DNA from: Carposina sasakii
Taxonomy: Eukaryota > Arthropoda > Insecta > Lepidoptera > Carposinidae
DNA length: 64,000 nt
Direction: 5' to 3'
Assembly: GCA_014607495.2 (NCBI GenBank)
Contig: CP053148.1
Location: 16,678,001 to 16,742,000 of the forward strand
The notes under the pieces: model-generated
Databases searched by the model: none
What the model was told of the DNA's origin: nothing
The model's input: only the letters and a program-made list of their open reading frames with translations
Translations under genes and position numbers: made by a program
Part shown: positions 45,984 through 57,458 of the stretch, piece after piece
How the letters are laid out: each line of letters opens with the position of its first letter
Position numbering within the stretch: the first letter of the stretch is position 1

Positions 45984-46270
45984 AGTCTTCGTCCGCGTAA
46001 ACTACAAAATTGTCGAAATTATCCGAAACAAAAATATTTTCCCGGAATGAAAAATAGCTAATGTCCCCTTTCTCAGGCTCTAAAGTAGATGGGCAACACA
46101 TTTCTTTTTCTAATGCTTTATTGTACACAGTAAAGTTTTCACAAATAAAGTTTATGACAAAGAAAATGTACAAAGGCGTGCTTATCTCTAAAAGAGATTT
46201 CTTCCAGCAAACCAATCGTGAAAGAGAAATTAACATAAGAGGTAGGTATGTGTGCACACAAACAGACCAA
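45984..46270 (-). mobile_element. Helitron-type remnant
   Basis: ACTAGTCTTCGTCCGCGTAA at the left is the inverse of a ...CGAAGACTAG|T Helitron end. The body (AAATATTTTCCCGGAATGAA) matches other remnants. The overlapping minus frame of 91 codons is a by-product. Confidence 0.5.
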
Positions 46271-46976
46271 TAAACTAAATAATTAAATAAAAGAAAAACA
46301 TAAACCTACAATAAACAAAAATACCTAAATAGACTATATAAACATATGGTTACCGGTGGCAGGCTAAGCTCTAGTAACCCAAGCCAGCCGAAGGATGGGC
46401 GATATACATCCTACAAAATATATTTTTTTTACGATGTTAAAGTCATAAAATGCTTCTCCTGAAAAGTTGCATATTTGAATAAGTGCCAGTGTTGCGCTGG
46501 GGGTACGATATGTAGGATGCCTTGAAAATATTTATAGGTACCTGATAGGAATAAATGAATTATAATGTGTAAGAAACTTATATAAAAATTATAAAAATAT
46601 AAAACTAAACTTATATAAATAATTAAAGCTATCTTAAATTGGAAAAATTCATTTCTTACTTACATTATTATATACTTACCTGTTCAATATAATACGGATT
46701 CCTACTAAGACTAAATAAGAGGAAAAATATGCGTATTTTATGTTTTACATGTCTTGAGAAATGAGACTATTGCTTCTTTGAACTTAGTGATAATATGTTG
46801 TACTAACCTGGTGCTGGGGGGTCTCGTACTCTTGTAGCTTCCCTTCTTCCTTAAATCAAACCTTATCCTTTATGTACAAAAGCAATAAAATCTAAGGTTT
46901 AACCTTATTTTAGATTAGCCTTACTTTAGAATGTACAAGTTTCCCATGTATGTCTTGGAAATAAATGATCTAATTG
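46271..46976. other. No gene seen
   Basis: AT-rich, featureless. Confidence 0.5.
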
Positions 46977-46978
46977 TA

Positions 46979-47828
46979 TATGTCGTGGCCATATCGTAGA
47001 ATTGATCATTTCATGAAATGGTCGAGCATTTCATGAAATGGTCGCATTTCATGAAAAGTTCAACTGTCTATTGGCCACATCATGATATGGTTTGGGCAGA
47101 TCGATGATTAAAAATCGTTTCTCGATATGGGCAACTAAACGCCCGATCATTTCATGAAGTGGTCAAGATTATTGATCATATCGTAAAATAGTTACATGAA
47201 TCACCGGTAGAGGCGCTGCGCGCGTTTTATTTATGTGTGAAGATGGCGGATTTTTCTTTTTAGGTTATAAAACAAATTAAAGAGAGTAGGGTGACTATGC
47301 AGAAGAAGTTCACGGATAGTGTGTTATATTGTATAATGTATATTAGACTTAATGGTGGTTTATAATAATATTGTTAAACAAAAACCTTAGATTACGATAG
47401 GTTAGGTTAGGTTAGACTATGACAAATGACGCACGAGCCGAGCGAGCGGAGCGAGCGGAGCGAGCGTGCCCAGGCAGCGTCCGGCGATGTGCCAGATGCG
47501 AATCGCTTTTGTAAAGTCTTTTATGTTTTTAAATATTATATTGTGAAAATATCACATAAATAATAGCAAAAAAAATCATACCATCATACCTTATGGTATA
47601 CTTATATATGGTGTACGGTATATATTATTTATATAAGCTCTTACCACATTCGGATTTTATGGACACCCTGTTAATACGATTTGGCCAAACGTGGATGACA
47701 AAATCGTGAAATGTAGACGATTTAACGATCTGGTCAAATTGAATTGGCCACTTCATGAAATGCGACCACTTCATGAAATGCTCGACCATTTCATGAAATG
47801 ATCAATTTAACAATATGGCCACGACATA
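46979..47828. mobile_element. 850-bp TIR element whose ends are arrays of ATTTCATGAAAT
   Basis: TATGTCGTGGCCATATCGTA... at the left and its inverse at the right match over about 85 bases. Flanking TA (46,977-46,978 and 47,829-47,830) fits a TA target. Each end carries three copies of the perfect palindrome ATTTCATGAAAT or close variants. The interior has a GTTAG/TTAGG run (47,398-47,415) and a 9-bp GAGCGAGCG tandem repeat (about 47,440-47,466). No open frame. Confidence 0.88.
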
Positions 47829-47830
47829 TA

Positions 47831-49773
47831 CATGGTGTATCATGGTAAAAATTGTTATTACATTATATAATTTTACAGTGTGAAACTTTATATATTACTC
47901 CTGCTGAAGTACAAGTTCGATTATTTTTTGTTATCTTAAGTAATATGTTTGGTACAAATCATAAAAATATGCTCATTTTATTACCATGGAGAAACACAAA
48001 TAAGTATAAGGGAATTTCGAAATAAAAAATATGCCAATTGGGTAAATCGTAAATGTATATTTAAATAAAATTGATGTACATAAATAAAATTGAGCCAATT
48101 GTCCCAAATCTTTTAGGCCGAATCTTGAATAATATTTTAAAGTTTTAATACTTGTTTACAAAAAAAGTGCAGCGCATATCTGACGACACGGCTTAAAAAC
48201 TTTACATATGTCAAATAGGACCATGGGTTTCAAGTCTATACCGAGATTGGCCCACCACCTATTCCCGCCAATGTAACTCTTGTAAGCCATGGTCAACAGA
48301 GGCAAGCAGAAAAATGCAATCAATGCATAAAAAATCTCGGGAGGATATAAATAATGTATTAGGGCCCGGTGTCGGGCGAATAACTAAAGTATTTAAACTA
48401 TTATAAATCACAGAATGTGAAAAATGAAGAAATAAAAACCAGAAATGGCCACACGTAAGTGTAACCTAGACAAATCAGTGTAAAATGCGCCCAACATTCA
48501 TTTAATTGGACAAGAAAACTACGTGACGTTGTCTCCGAGACCTAAGTCTTGAAATTCGTGCCACTAATCACCAATTTACATTCCAAACTACTCTTGTAAT
48601 GTTTTCTGCGCCATGTCGCTAGATAAGCGACTATCATAAAAAACCGAGTTTAGCATCTGATTGTTAATCTTCGCCTTAGTTTGGTACAATAAAAATTACG
48701 TGTACATTAGGTTATTTTAACAACGTAAATTTTTTATCCAGAAGGAGTGATAAATTTGCATCGTTCCCTAATTTTTCTATTATCATCGATTAGTCAGGAG
48801 TCCATTCGAACAAAATATTTCTCAATCCTACGCCATATCCTATTCTTAAATTACTATAATTTACGTCACATTGTATAACAATCACTATAATATATTTACA
48901 TATTAACAAATAATATACCTAGATCCTCTTTGATTTTTTAAATTATTTTGATAACGCCCTCGCGTTGTCCTAATGTTGACCGATGAAACAGAAAAACAGT
49001 TGACTCAATAGATATACTGAAACTGTACAATCAATGTCATATTCTCGCTAATAAAAATAAAAAATGTCTTATAATACATACTCTTGCAAAAAATGCCATC
49101 GTTTTTAACATAGCAGTATAATCTGTTATTAGGTACTCTCCTTACAGCCACATCTGTAAAACCTAAATTCTTTAATTTTGACTGCCAAAACGGATTAAAT
49201 ATGGCTTAAACAGGTTTTTTGAGATAAGATATGTTTGCTTCTCTTTTAAATTAAATTATTGGTTGCTTTAATAATAATTTTTTTGTTTAAATACTATCGT
49301 TGTTAGTAAGGCAATTGTTACAGTAATTTGTTACTATAACAAATGCGTCCTTTACATGCGCCACCTTGCTTATTGCAATGGGCATTTCATTCTGACTAGT
49401 AATTTCCTCATATTTTTTGTGACCAGTGAAGTCTGGAAATAAAACCTTTGACATTTAGTTCAGCCACACAACCATAATAATGTCTTGGGCTAACTTATCA
49501 TTTCTGCCGAATAGTTACGTTTCAATAGTTTAACCCATAATCCAGCTCGTTTCATAGGCTAGATTTTCACTTACTACCTTCACGTATCCATCACGGAACT
49601 ATCACCGCTATACGACTAGTTTGACACTCACTTATTTCTGTGACTCTACACAGCCGGGAGACGTGACCGTCTGAACGTCTTCAATTTTACCGCCAATCAA
49701 TTGTTCGGAGATTGTCCAGTGGCCCGCGCGTCCGAAGCGTAGGCCGGAAACACACGTGGCCTCAGCAACCGGG
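47831..49773. other. Downstream of the receptor stop, no other gene seen
   Basis: The receptor 3' UTR should start below 49,774 on the minus strand. I could not fix a polyadenylation site (TTTAAT near 49,268 reads ATTAAA on the minus strand and is a candidate). A 'CCGAGATTGGCCCACCACC' repeat lies at 48,236-48,370. Confidence 0.45.
48236..48370 (+). repeat. 'GATTGGCCCACCAC' repeat
   Basis: ATTGGCCCACCACCTATTCC through ATCTCGGGAGGATATAAATA, collinear with 58,000-58,130. Confidence 0.65.
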
Positions 49774-49824
49774 TCACAAAGCGCCTTCCGGCATGGGGGC
49801 CACTATTGTAGACATTTCTATTTC
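49774..49824 (-). CDS. GPCR terminal exon with stop codon
   Basis: Minus-strand acceptor cttcctcttgcag followed by 16 codons, EIEMSTIVAPMPEGAL, and TGA. Phase 0, matching the previous exon. It is only 287 bp downstream of it and too short to stand out as an open frame. The strong acceptor and phase fit support it. Confidence 0.75.
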   Translation of the reverse strand, partial: EIEMSTIVAPMPEGAL

Positions 49825-52800
49825 CTGCAAGAGGAAGTTATTTAAATCTAGACCTCTGTGTTCGTTGACCCTTTTACCTATCAAGATATTGTTGGGTTTG
49901 TTGCTCAAATCCAGATATGTCGTGTTGAAGCAATAGATAGCACAATGGAATATTGTATTGCATGTTGTCAGTCAAAGTTATGTACAATTTTATCTAGATT
50001 TTGGTCAATGTTTAATTGTGTTTTAACACTACACGGCTTGGCACACCGTATCTTTTGACGCAAACTTAAAGATGCATCTATGAGGCAGAGGAGTAGTCTT
50101 AGTAGTCTTACCCCAGCCGGCACGGTAGCCTGAGACCGGCGTCTTTGGGCGCTGTTGTCGAAGGTCCAGCGCGTGATGAAAGTGCCCCCCCTACGGCGTT
50201 GCTGCGGGTTGGTGGTCACGCTGGACACACCGTAGTTGGTCACCTCGGTGCACGTGCTGATAAAGGAGGCTGCGGACAAATTGATACGTTGAATTATACC
50301 TGCAGTTCTGGCGATCCCATTTTTGGAAGCACAGTCGTGTGTTTTAATAACGGTTTGTTCACCACCAAGCCCCACACCCAAATGGTGTCCGATTTGTAGC
50401 TGGACGTATTGTAGGTATGCTAGGTGCTCGTGTCTGGTTTCTCATTGTGACTGTAATTTCTGGTGATAGCAATCATGAGTCGACAGATTCGAGGGTGCGC
50501 GAAGGGGGTGTGGCCTGAATAATCCCTTAAGGAACTCCCTCAATGTCGAAGTATGTGTTATGAATACCTACTGTCAAAATCGGTACAGCCTACAAACACA
50601 TACTTGCAAAAAAAATTGCTATGTACTTCCAATGACTTTTTATTTGTAACTTTAAATAAAAATCTGTTATAATCACGTAAGAGGTCTTATTTACATTTAT
50701 AAAAATAAAATGGAGTAATTTACCGTACTCACAGTAATTATAGTAACTAATACAATATAAAGACAATTAAGACCCCGCAGCGATGGCAAATTGTCCAAAT
50801 CGATCCCTCACCGCAGCTACATCGAACCTACATCGACATTCCTTAGAGCCATGCGTGTAATTATGGATAGCAAAAAATGTATTTATGTCGTGGTTATTTC
50901 ACATTATTGGGCAACTCGTGTCTATCGCATAGTAAATAATGGCAATAGATACGGAAATATTGAGTCGTAAAAGTTAGATTGCGGTTACCTAGGTATATAG
51001 TTACTTTAAATGATGTTGAATGTTAGTTAGTTATTCTTTCGTGAAAAATGGGATTTTTATTAAACTTGGCAGTTATATAGTTTACAAATCAGTTTAACTA
51101 TGTAGTAATAATAATATGCTGTATTGTATAAATCACGTGTACGAAGTCGGTCGGTGTACTTATAGCTAGTATGTACTCGTCATATTGCAGCACACTACTA
51201 AACGTAGGCCTCCCCAAGAGCACGCCACAAGGCTCTATCTCTCATTTTTGCCATGCAGTCACAGACAAAGATCAGTGCGTCCTACAAGTCATGGCCCACC
51301 GATTGCACATCCTTCAGAGAGTATATACTTGTATGTGTGTATTATACTCGAATTAAAATAATATAATAGATAGAACAAACAGCAAGTCGAAGCATTTGAG
51401 AGCGTCGAATTTTCTTTCTCAGTAAAGTTGATTCACGGCCAGAGTTTTATTGCGCCGATTAATAATAAATATCCCTTTACGAACAATGAAATTATAAAGT
51501 TTTTCGAATAAGTTGACGCCAAGAGTAAAGGAAATTTGGAGGCAATTTTCAAACTTTATGAATTTTTTGGAACTTGCACGTGCGTTAATTCAGCTAAAAT
51601 TACACGCGTAAAGTCATTTTAAACTAAAGTATTTATTATCTTTGAATTAAGAATAAATCAAATCTTTATAATTTTATAAGTACATGATACGTAGGTAGTT
51701 ACATATCTTAAATACATAGCTGTGTACTTGTATGGTTAGTATTGTTATCAAATGCTAACAACCCTTTACACCGGCTTCCTTGGTCTGCAATTTTCGATGT
51801 TATCATGATACATCAAGTATCAAGTGCTAATCAAAATGATGCCTATAACATGGAGGACAGCGGCAATAGAGAGGATGACGTCTATTTCCATTTACTACGA
51901 GTATATTTAAAAACCGACCAGTCGGACTCGTGTACAAAGGGTAGGTACTTTACATATGCAAAACTACAAAAACGATATAGTATTTGTTGTTATAGCAACG
52001 ACAAAAATATATATAGGTAGATAGGGACTGCCCCCCTAGATAAGTGGCTTCCTATTTGGGGAATAGGAGCATGGGTTGACACATAACTCTAGGTTATAAT
52101 ACAACTATCGACACTAATTCAAGCATTCATAGTAAGCTGATGGGCAGAGAAGAGATACACGTTATTATATTACAATTTGATTAAGTGTCCAAATGAGGTA
52201 GTAATAAGCCTTCAAGTTAAGTGGGCAAGTCCATTTTTTAAATACAAAATTAATTGAAGATTACAGCATTGCATGTCCACCTGCATCATTTATAGCAACT
52301 TTTGCTTTGTGACCATATTTATAAACGCAATATTTAAAATAGCTGCAGAACAAAGTTCTTTTACGCGCATACAAGTTACTGAAAGAGTGACGTCATTATT
52401 ATGGTAGCGGTTTGTATGGAGTGTTTTTTGGCAAATCTAGTCTAGGCAGTTTTCAAGCTAGCGAAAGTTTTCTTTCGCAAATGTTTATTTTATTTTATGA
52501 TCGTTCGATATAAATACAAATAAAAATAAACCGTAAACGACCCTATTGGGTACCTACGTGTCAACGTAAATTGTAGTTTATATGTGTTTCTGATGTACAA
52601 ACTACATAACTATTTAGTTTCATAAAAATCTTCTAAAGTCTACTTACTCTTATGATAAGGTATACAAAACACCGTTTAATAGGACGGATTTCTATTTACG
52701 ACATGGTTGCTGTCGCGCTGCTTTTTAAACTGATAGAACCTATCGGATACCACCAGCAAACCTCAGTTACCTACTAAGTAGAATGACACACACACAACAA

Positions 52801-55602
52801 TTTTATTAATTCTAATAGAAGACTTTGTGTACTCTGGAATATAATAATCCAAGCATATTTTTTTAGTATTTGAAAGTTAATTAACAAACTTTATTTTGTT
52901 TTTTTTCCTTTAATAAGTTCATGGAATTTGACCAATAAGCACACCTACGAGTACGTACTGTGTACACACTGTGTGTTTGGATTCGAACCCACGACTTCTC
53001 GATTGGATTAAAGTTATTTCAAGTCCAACATTTATTTTGAAAAAAAAGCATTCGTTAAAAACGTCTTTCTTTGTTCTAAAGATTAGTCAAAAAATCACTA
53101 GATAATTTGTCTCCCCCCTGCCATATGGAAGGCCTACGACTAGCAGTTGACAGCAATAGACTCATGTGAAGTATAGAGGAAATACTTTAATAAATAACCA
53201 CTCGAATAAAAAAATAATGGTTATGGATGTTAAATTGAAAAACATATTAAAAACCTAAACAATATAGTTACCGTATTGTTTTTTGATGACTTTATAGCGT
53301 ATGAGAGGGTACTGTATCACCGACTATTAGATCCTTTAGCCGCAAATTGTCAAGCGGTCGCAATCAGTCAATTTCGCAAATTCAAGTTAGTTATCGCAGC
53401 TATAATGTGACATGATCGGGACAAGCTCATTTCTCTATTTAGACGTTTTATTCCACAAATAACATTGATGAATCACTAACGGAAATAAGCGCTATCTTCG
53501 TTTTGGAATTTATATTTATATGGGTATAGGCGAATAAATTTACTAAAAATATTTTGTACTATCCCACTAGCTGTTGCCCGCGACTTCATATGTCCTTCGC
53601 CGTACTGCCTTGCATACTTATACGGTTGTAAACTTTTCAAGAAAATAATATGTTGTGTAAAGCGTGAAGAGTTAACGAACAAACAAGTAAATGAAAATCT
53701 TTCTTTCGCATCGTCTACCGTCATGGAACGGCGGGCTTTTACTTTGATTTGTAGAAATATAATAACTCTATGGCGTGAATGTCCGAGCTGGTACCAGCTT
53801 GTGACGTCATGAGTAGATTTATGTGCGTGTGACCGTGTGTTTTCAGAACAAATAGTAGCTTTCTGTCGTCACTTCGTCTGCGTCAGTCGTGTGCACTACT
53901 GACTACTCTGTCATTATGAAGTCAATTTCTTTAAAGTATTCTCTTTATTTAACTTCTCTTTCTAAGTACCAAATATAGTTATCAATGCTATTGTTTCATA
54001 CTAAAAAGATGGCAGACAGTAATTCAATTAAAATGAGTGTTAATGATGCTTCTGATATTAAAACCCATCAAAAACATAAATGTGAAATTTATTACAAGAT
54101 TTATAGAAGCAATTTTAAGACCGATAAGATATATAGGCAAGTTCTGAGTAGGTATTCCATTTTTTTTGTAATTAGTTTTTATAATCGTGTGCCCTAACAG
54201 TGGACCACTCACTTGTGGTAGCAGGGTATAGGTAACCGCCATGAGTCCTCTCTCTCTCTGTCAATTCAAGCTCTTCCAACTCATCTTGATCCACCACTTC
54301 TGGAAGACAAGTTTTACGTCAATCGTTCTCTTTTGTTTAAGGCGCTTTTGTTTATTTTTTGTTGTGATGTTTTGATTAAGGCGTGTAGCCCGGTCAGTAA
54401 AGGAAAGGAAACGGTGTTGTACTGTGCGAAAACTACAATGGTCTGAAATATTGATATTGTTAGTGTATTGATTTTTTAAATCAAAAACCATCACATTCGA
54501 GCGTTAAGTAAGGGCAAGGACATTCGCGACTGCAGTCCTCTTCATAAGTTTTGTTACGAAATGTTAAATGTTTTACCGTGTCCTATATTCTTTCTGTGCT
54601 ACCAATAAACCATACATAAAGTTATATCCTTATACATGACTTTTGACAGCAAAATATTATGGAATCACTGTCAAATTAAATTGGATACGTCTTATCTACC
54701 TACGAGTAGTTTATAGCTTTTTGTTAGTAAGGCCTTGTTGTAGTTTTACATTGAAGTAAGTTACGTCTGAAGTCTACTCGTATTTCATTTGTGAACTTAT
54801 CCTATAATCCATGTATTTTACTTTGGTATATATCGTGTCTTTTCTTAACCCCGTGAAATGGATGAAATGAAATATTTATACACAAATATTATTTCCTAGT
54901 GGTAAATAGTGCGTAGTCTAAACAAGCGGATGGACCTCAAAGTTATTTCCGGATTAACCCAAGCCCTTTTAAATCCTGGCATATTTTAAATTAATTGAGT
55001 AAAAATCAACATGAACACTAATGAAGAAATCGATTCATGATCATTCCAGCCCTGGGAAGTCCACTGCTGGACATAGGCCTCCCCCAGCAACCTCCATACC
55101 GACCGGTCGGAAGCTGCCTGCACCCAACCGATGCCCGCGACCTAAGCTAGGTCGTCTATCGATTATTTCTCGCTAACTAATTTGAAGGTGGTACATCTAA
55201 TTTCAAACCAAAAATCGTACTAAAACTGCATTGGTTTTTGGGCAAAGAATCCAACAAGTTAAAAAAACCTGCGAACCTAGTAATGAATGATAGTGTAATG
55301 ATTTTAATTTTGAGCCAACTGGTTTCTGATTTCACGTTAACCCGCAAACAGTAGGTAACAGTGAAGTGTGACAAGTGGAGATACTTACTGGAGGCGCTGC
55401 TGGCCCGGTTGGCGCGGAACGTGATGTTCCTGGCGCCGGCGCCAGCGCGCTCCCGGCGGCGGCAGCACATGATCTGCAGCAACGCCCGCCGGAAGTTCTG
55501 CCCGCTCAGGCAGTACAGGATGAAGTTGATGCCGAAGTTGGTGTGGAAGAACATCATGGTGACCTGCTGGACTGCCCCCCGGGGGTCGTACTCGCTCGCC
55601 GT
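49774..55602 (-). CDS. Class A neuropeptide-type GPCR, last three coding exons
   Basis: Minus-strand exons 55602-55389, 50269-50112 and 49824-49774 join in frame (71 codons plus 1 base; 2 bases plus 52 codons; 17 codons with TGA) to give 140 residues. The first carries TM7 and helix 8: VTMMFFHTNFGINFILYCLS then GQNFRRALLQIMCCRRR. An N-F-x-x-Y form replaces the usual NPxxY, and a CC pair is a likely palmitoylation site. The rest is a Ser/Thr/Arg-rich cytoplasmic tail ending MSTIVAPMPEGAL. The NF..YC.SGQNFR pattern points to an insect peptide receptor. The CNMamide receptor group is my best guess but is not proven. TM1-TM6 exons lie above 55,602 and were not found in this window. Confidence 0.88.
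50112..50269 (-). CDS. GPCR cytoplasmic-tail exon
   Basis: Minus-strand acceptor atttgtccgcag, donor GCTGGG|gtaaga. A|CC joins as Thr, then SFISTCTEVTNYGVSSVTTN and a basic RRRGGTFITRWTFDNSAQRRR segment. The frame would stay open across the donor for about 50 codons, but the fitting third exon makes splicing more likely. Confidence 0.85.
50270..55388 (-). other. 5.1-kb GPCR intron
   Basis: Contains a 'GTAGGCCTCCCCAAG' repeat (51,180-51,240), a fragment of the GTCGGACTCG element (51,900-51,950), a minus-strand box-B-like SINE piece (GGATTCGAACCC, 52,980), a Helitron end (CCACTAGCTGTTGCCCGCGA, 53,570) and a 'GGACATAGGCCTCCCCCAGC' repeat (55,050-55,150). No further gene recognised. Frames at 51,742-52,020 and 53,985-54,197 have no domain. 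Confidence 0.65.
55050..55150 (+). repeat. 'GGACATAGGCCTCCCCCAGC' repeat
   Basis: AGTCCACTGCTGGACATAGG through CACCCAACCGATGCCCGCGA, the same family as 13,985-14,080. Confidence 0.75.
55389..55602 (-). CDS. GPCR exon with TM7 and helix 8
   Basis: Minus-strand acceptor tttcgtag, donor TCCA|gtaagt. It opens TASEYDPRGAVQQVTMMFFH, the third extracellular loop running into TM7. High GC content contrasts with the surrounding AT-rich DNA. Two plus-strand frames over it are shadows. Confidence 0.9.
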
Positions 55603-55669
55603 CTACGAAAGTACAGTTGCTGTAGATTTTTCTAAACTTGCACGTTACATATAATGGTTGTCACCAACC

Positions 55670-55775
55670 CGCCTGCCCAGCGTGGTGACTATGGGCGAAA
55701 ACCCCTGTGGCAGTAGCCTTGTGGCGTGCCCTGGGGGAGGCCTACGTTCAGCAGTGCAATAGGCTGAAGACGACG
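55670..55775 (-). repeat. 'GTAGGCCTCCCCCAGGGCAC' repeat, reverse copy
   Basis: On the minus strand it reads GCACTGCTGAACGTAGGCCT then CCCCCAGGGCACGCCACAAG, matching 3,245-3,290 base for base over most of its length. It lies just upstream of the GPCR TM7 exon. Confidence 0.75.
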
Positions 55776-57079
55776 ACATATAATGGGAATGAACGTCTGT
55801 TTTTGGCATATAGTCATTCTGTTAATAAATGCAACGAGAATGCTTCTTGTTTCATTTAAAAGTTTATGATATTATTAATATTAATAATTAATTGACTACT
55901 TCCACTTGCGTGGACGAACGAACTGAAATATGCGGACAAAATCCTTTCTTTTTAATATAAAATTTCTGGATTATAAAATTAATAAGTTATGAACATTAAA
56001 CTATGTGTTCAGTTATATCAGACTCGCCAGATTTAAAAAATATGGTTTATATTATTGTAATATGACATACTGACAGAAATATAATTAATCCGATTATGTA
56101 TCTACTTTAGCCAAAATGTAAAAAATATAAAAAGAAAGCGTACCGAAAATAATTTCTCCTTATCTTTGAAATTAAAACTTTGTAATATAATAACTCATAA
56201 CCATAATAATTGTTAATTTTCAGCGTTTTACTAAAACTAATCTACTAAAATGTGAAAGTTGTCTATCAGTTAATGAGTTATTGTTTATTGAAAAAGTAAT
56301 TAATTAAATGAAGAACTCGTTAATTTTAATAAGTAAAAGCTAAATTATTAATAAATTACAAATTAATTTCACGGATGGAAATAAATTGAAGGACCACCGC
56401 GGACAGGACATGACGACGGCGATTTCTAAATATTTTTTTACTATTGGTGTACATACAAAGAAAATTTACATGGCAATATACGTGGAAGTAAGATTCATAT
56501 TTCATGCCAGGTTCTGCAAAATCTCACTTATAGGCACTCGTATATCAATTGTAAAATTTATAAAATTTTCAATAAATTTCTGCGAAATTATTCTTATTGT
56601 TGAAGTTTACGTGTTACATGTTCAATAATGTAACAAAATAATTCGCAACCCTATTCCTTTACTCGTACATGTAATGATAGTGCTGGATACAGATATTTAA
56701 TAATTCTGTTACTGAATTAGTGTGATCTTTATTTGATTTATAGCCAATCACTTAACTAAAAATCGAGATCAAATTCGCAGATTTTCTAAAATACAATATA
56801 AACTTTATATTGTTTTATAATAAAAAATTCATTGAAATCTGTCTGCTGGAACCAGGTTTGGAACCTACAGTACAATACATGATCCGTATAGGCACCCATA
56901 TAAACAGACAACCCTATGAGCGTGTCACTGTCAATCAATAGATAAACAAGAAAATGTTGCCCACGTTGGGTACATTAGAACGAAACGGTATCGCTGCTCT
57001 ATAACTTATGTTTATTTGTTAGTATTTACTCTACATTCTTGGCCTCGATTCTGCTATTTAATTTTCCTGACAGACAGTA
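55776..57079. other. No gene seen
   Basis: AT-rich. A possible minus-strand SINE box B (GGTTCCAAACC, about 56,860) is the only signal. The upstream GPCR exons were looked for and not found. Confidence 0.45.
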
Positions 57080-57458
57080 TACAGGGTGTTTTTTTGTGGC
57101 CACCTTTAACGAAGGGTACGTATTGTATACATGAAATAAAGTAAGTTTATGTCAAAAAATATGCTGGGAATTTTTTTTTTTTTTAATTTTAAATTCCTTG
57201 ATCGTGCGAAATTTATAGTGTCTAGTGTTTATGTTAGTTTTTTTACAGACACATATTAATTATTTTTCGTGAAAAAATCCTGCTACGCGCGTCTATGTGC
57301 ATTTATGCAGAAAAACGCAGTCTATTTACTCAACTTTGGACCCTAATATTTTCGAAACCAGACACTTCCCAGGTATGCTTCCATGGAGAAAAATGATCGT
57401 GATGATGAGGAGATTCCGTAGTTTTCGGGAACGTTGACGACCAAAAATCACTCTGTAT
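57080..57458 (+). mobile_element. MITE family B, most complete copy
   Basis: 379 bp from TACAGGGTGTTTTTTTGTGG to GACCAAAAATCACTCTGTA. The two ends differ in sequence beyond the first 8 or so bases. Internal CTACGCGCGTCTATGTGCAT and GCAGAAAAACGCAGTCTATT are shared with both other copies. Confidence 0.85.

Noticed and set aside
49712..49936. 74-codon plus-strand frame at the receptor end
   Set aside because: It is the antisense shadow of the GPCR terminal exon and its intron.
55361..55654. Two overlapping plus-strand frames of 97 and 86 codons
   Set aside because: Antisense of the GPCR TM7 exon. The minus strand has the transmembrane pattern and matching splice sites.
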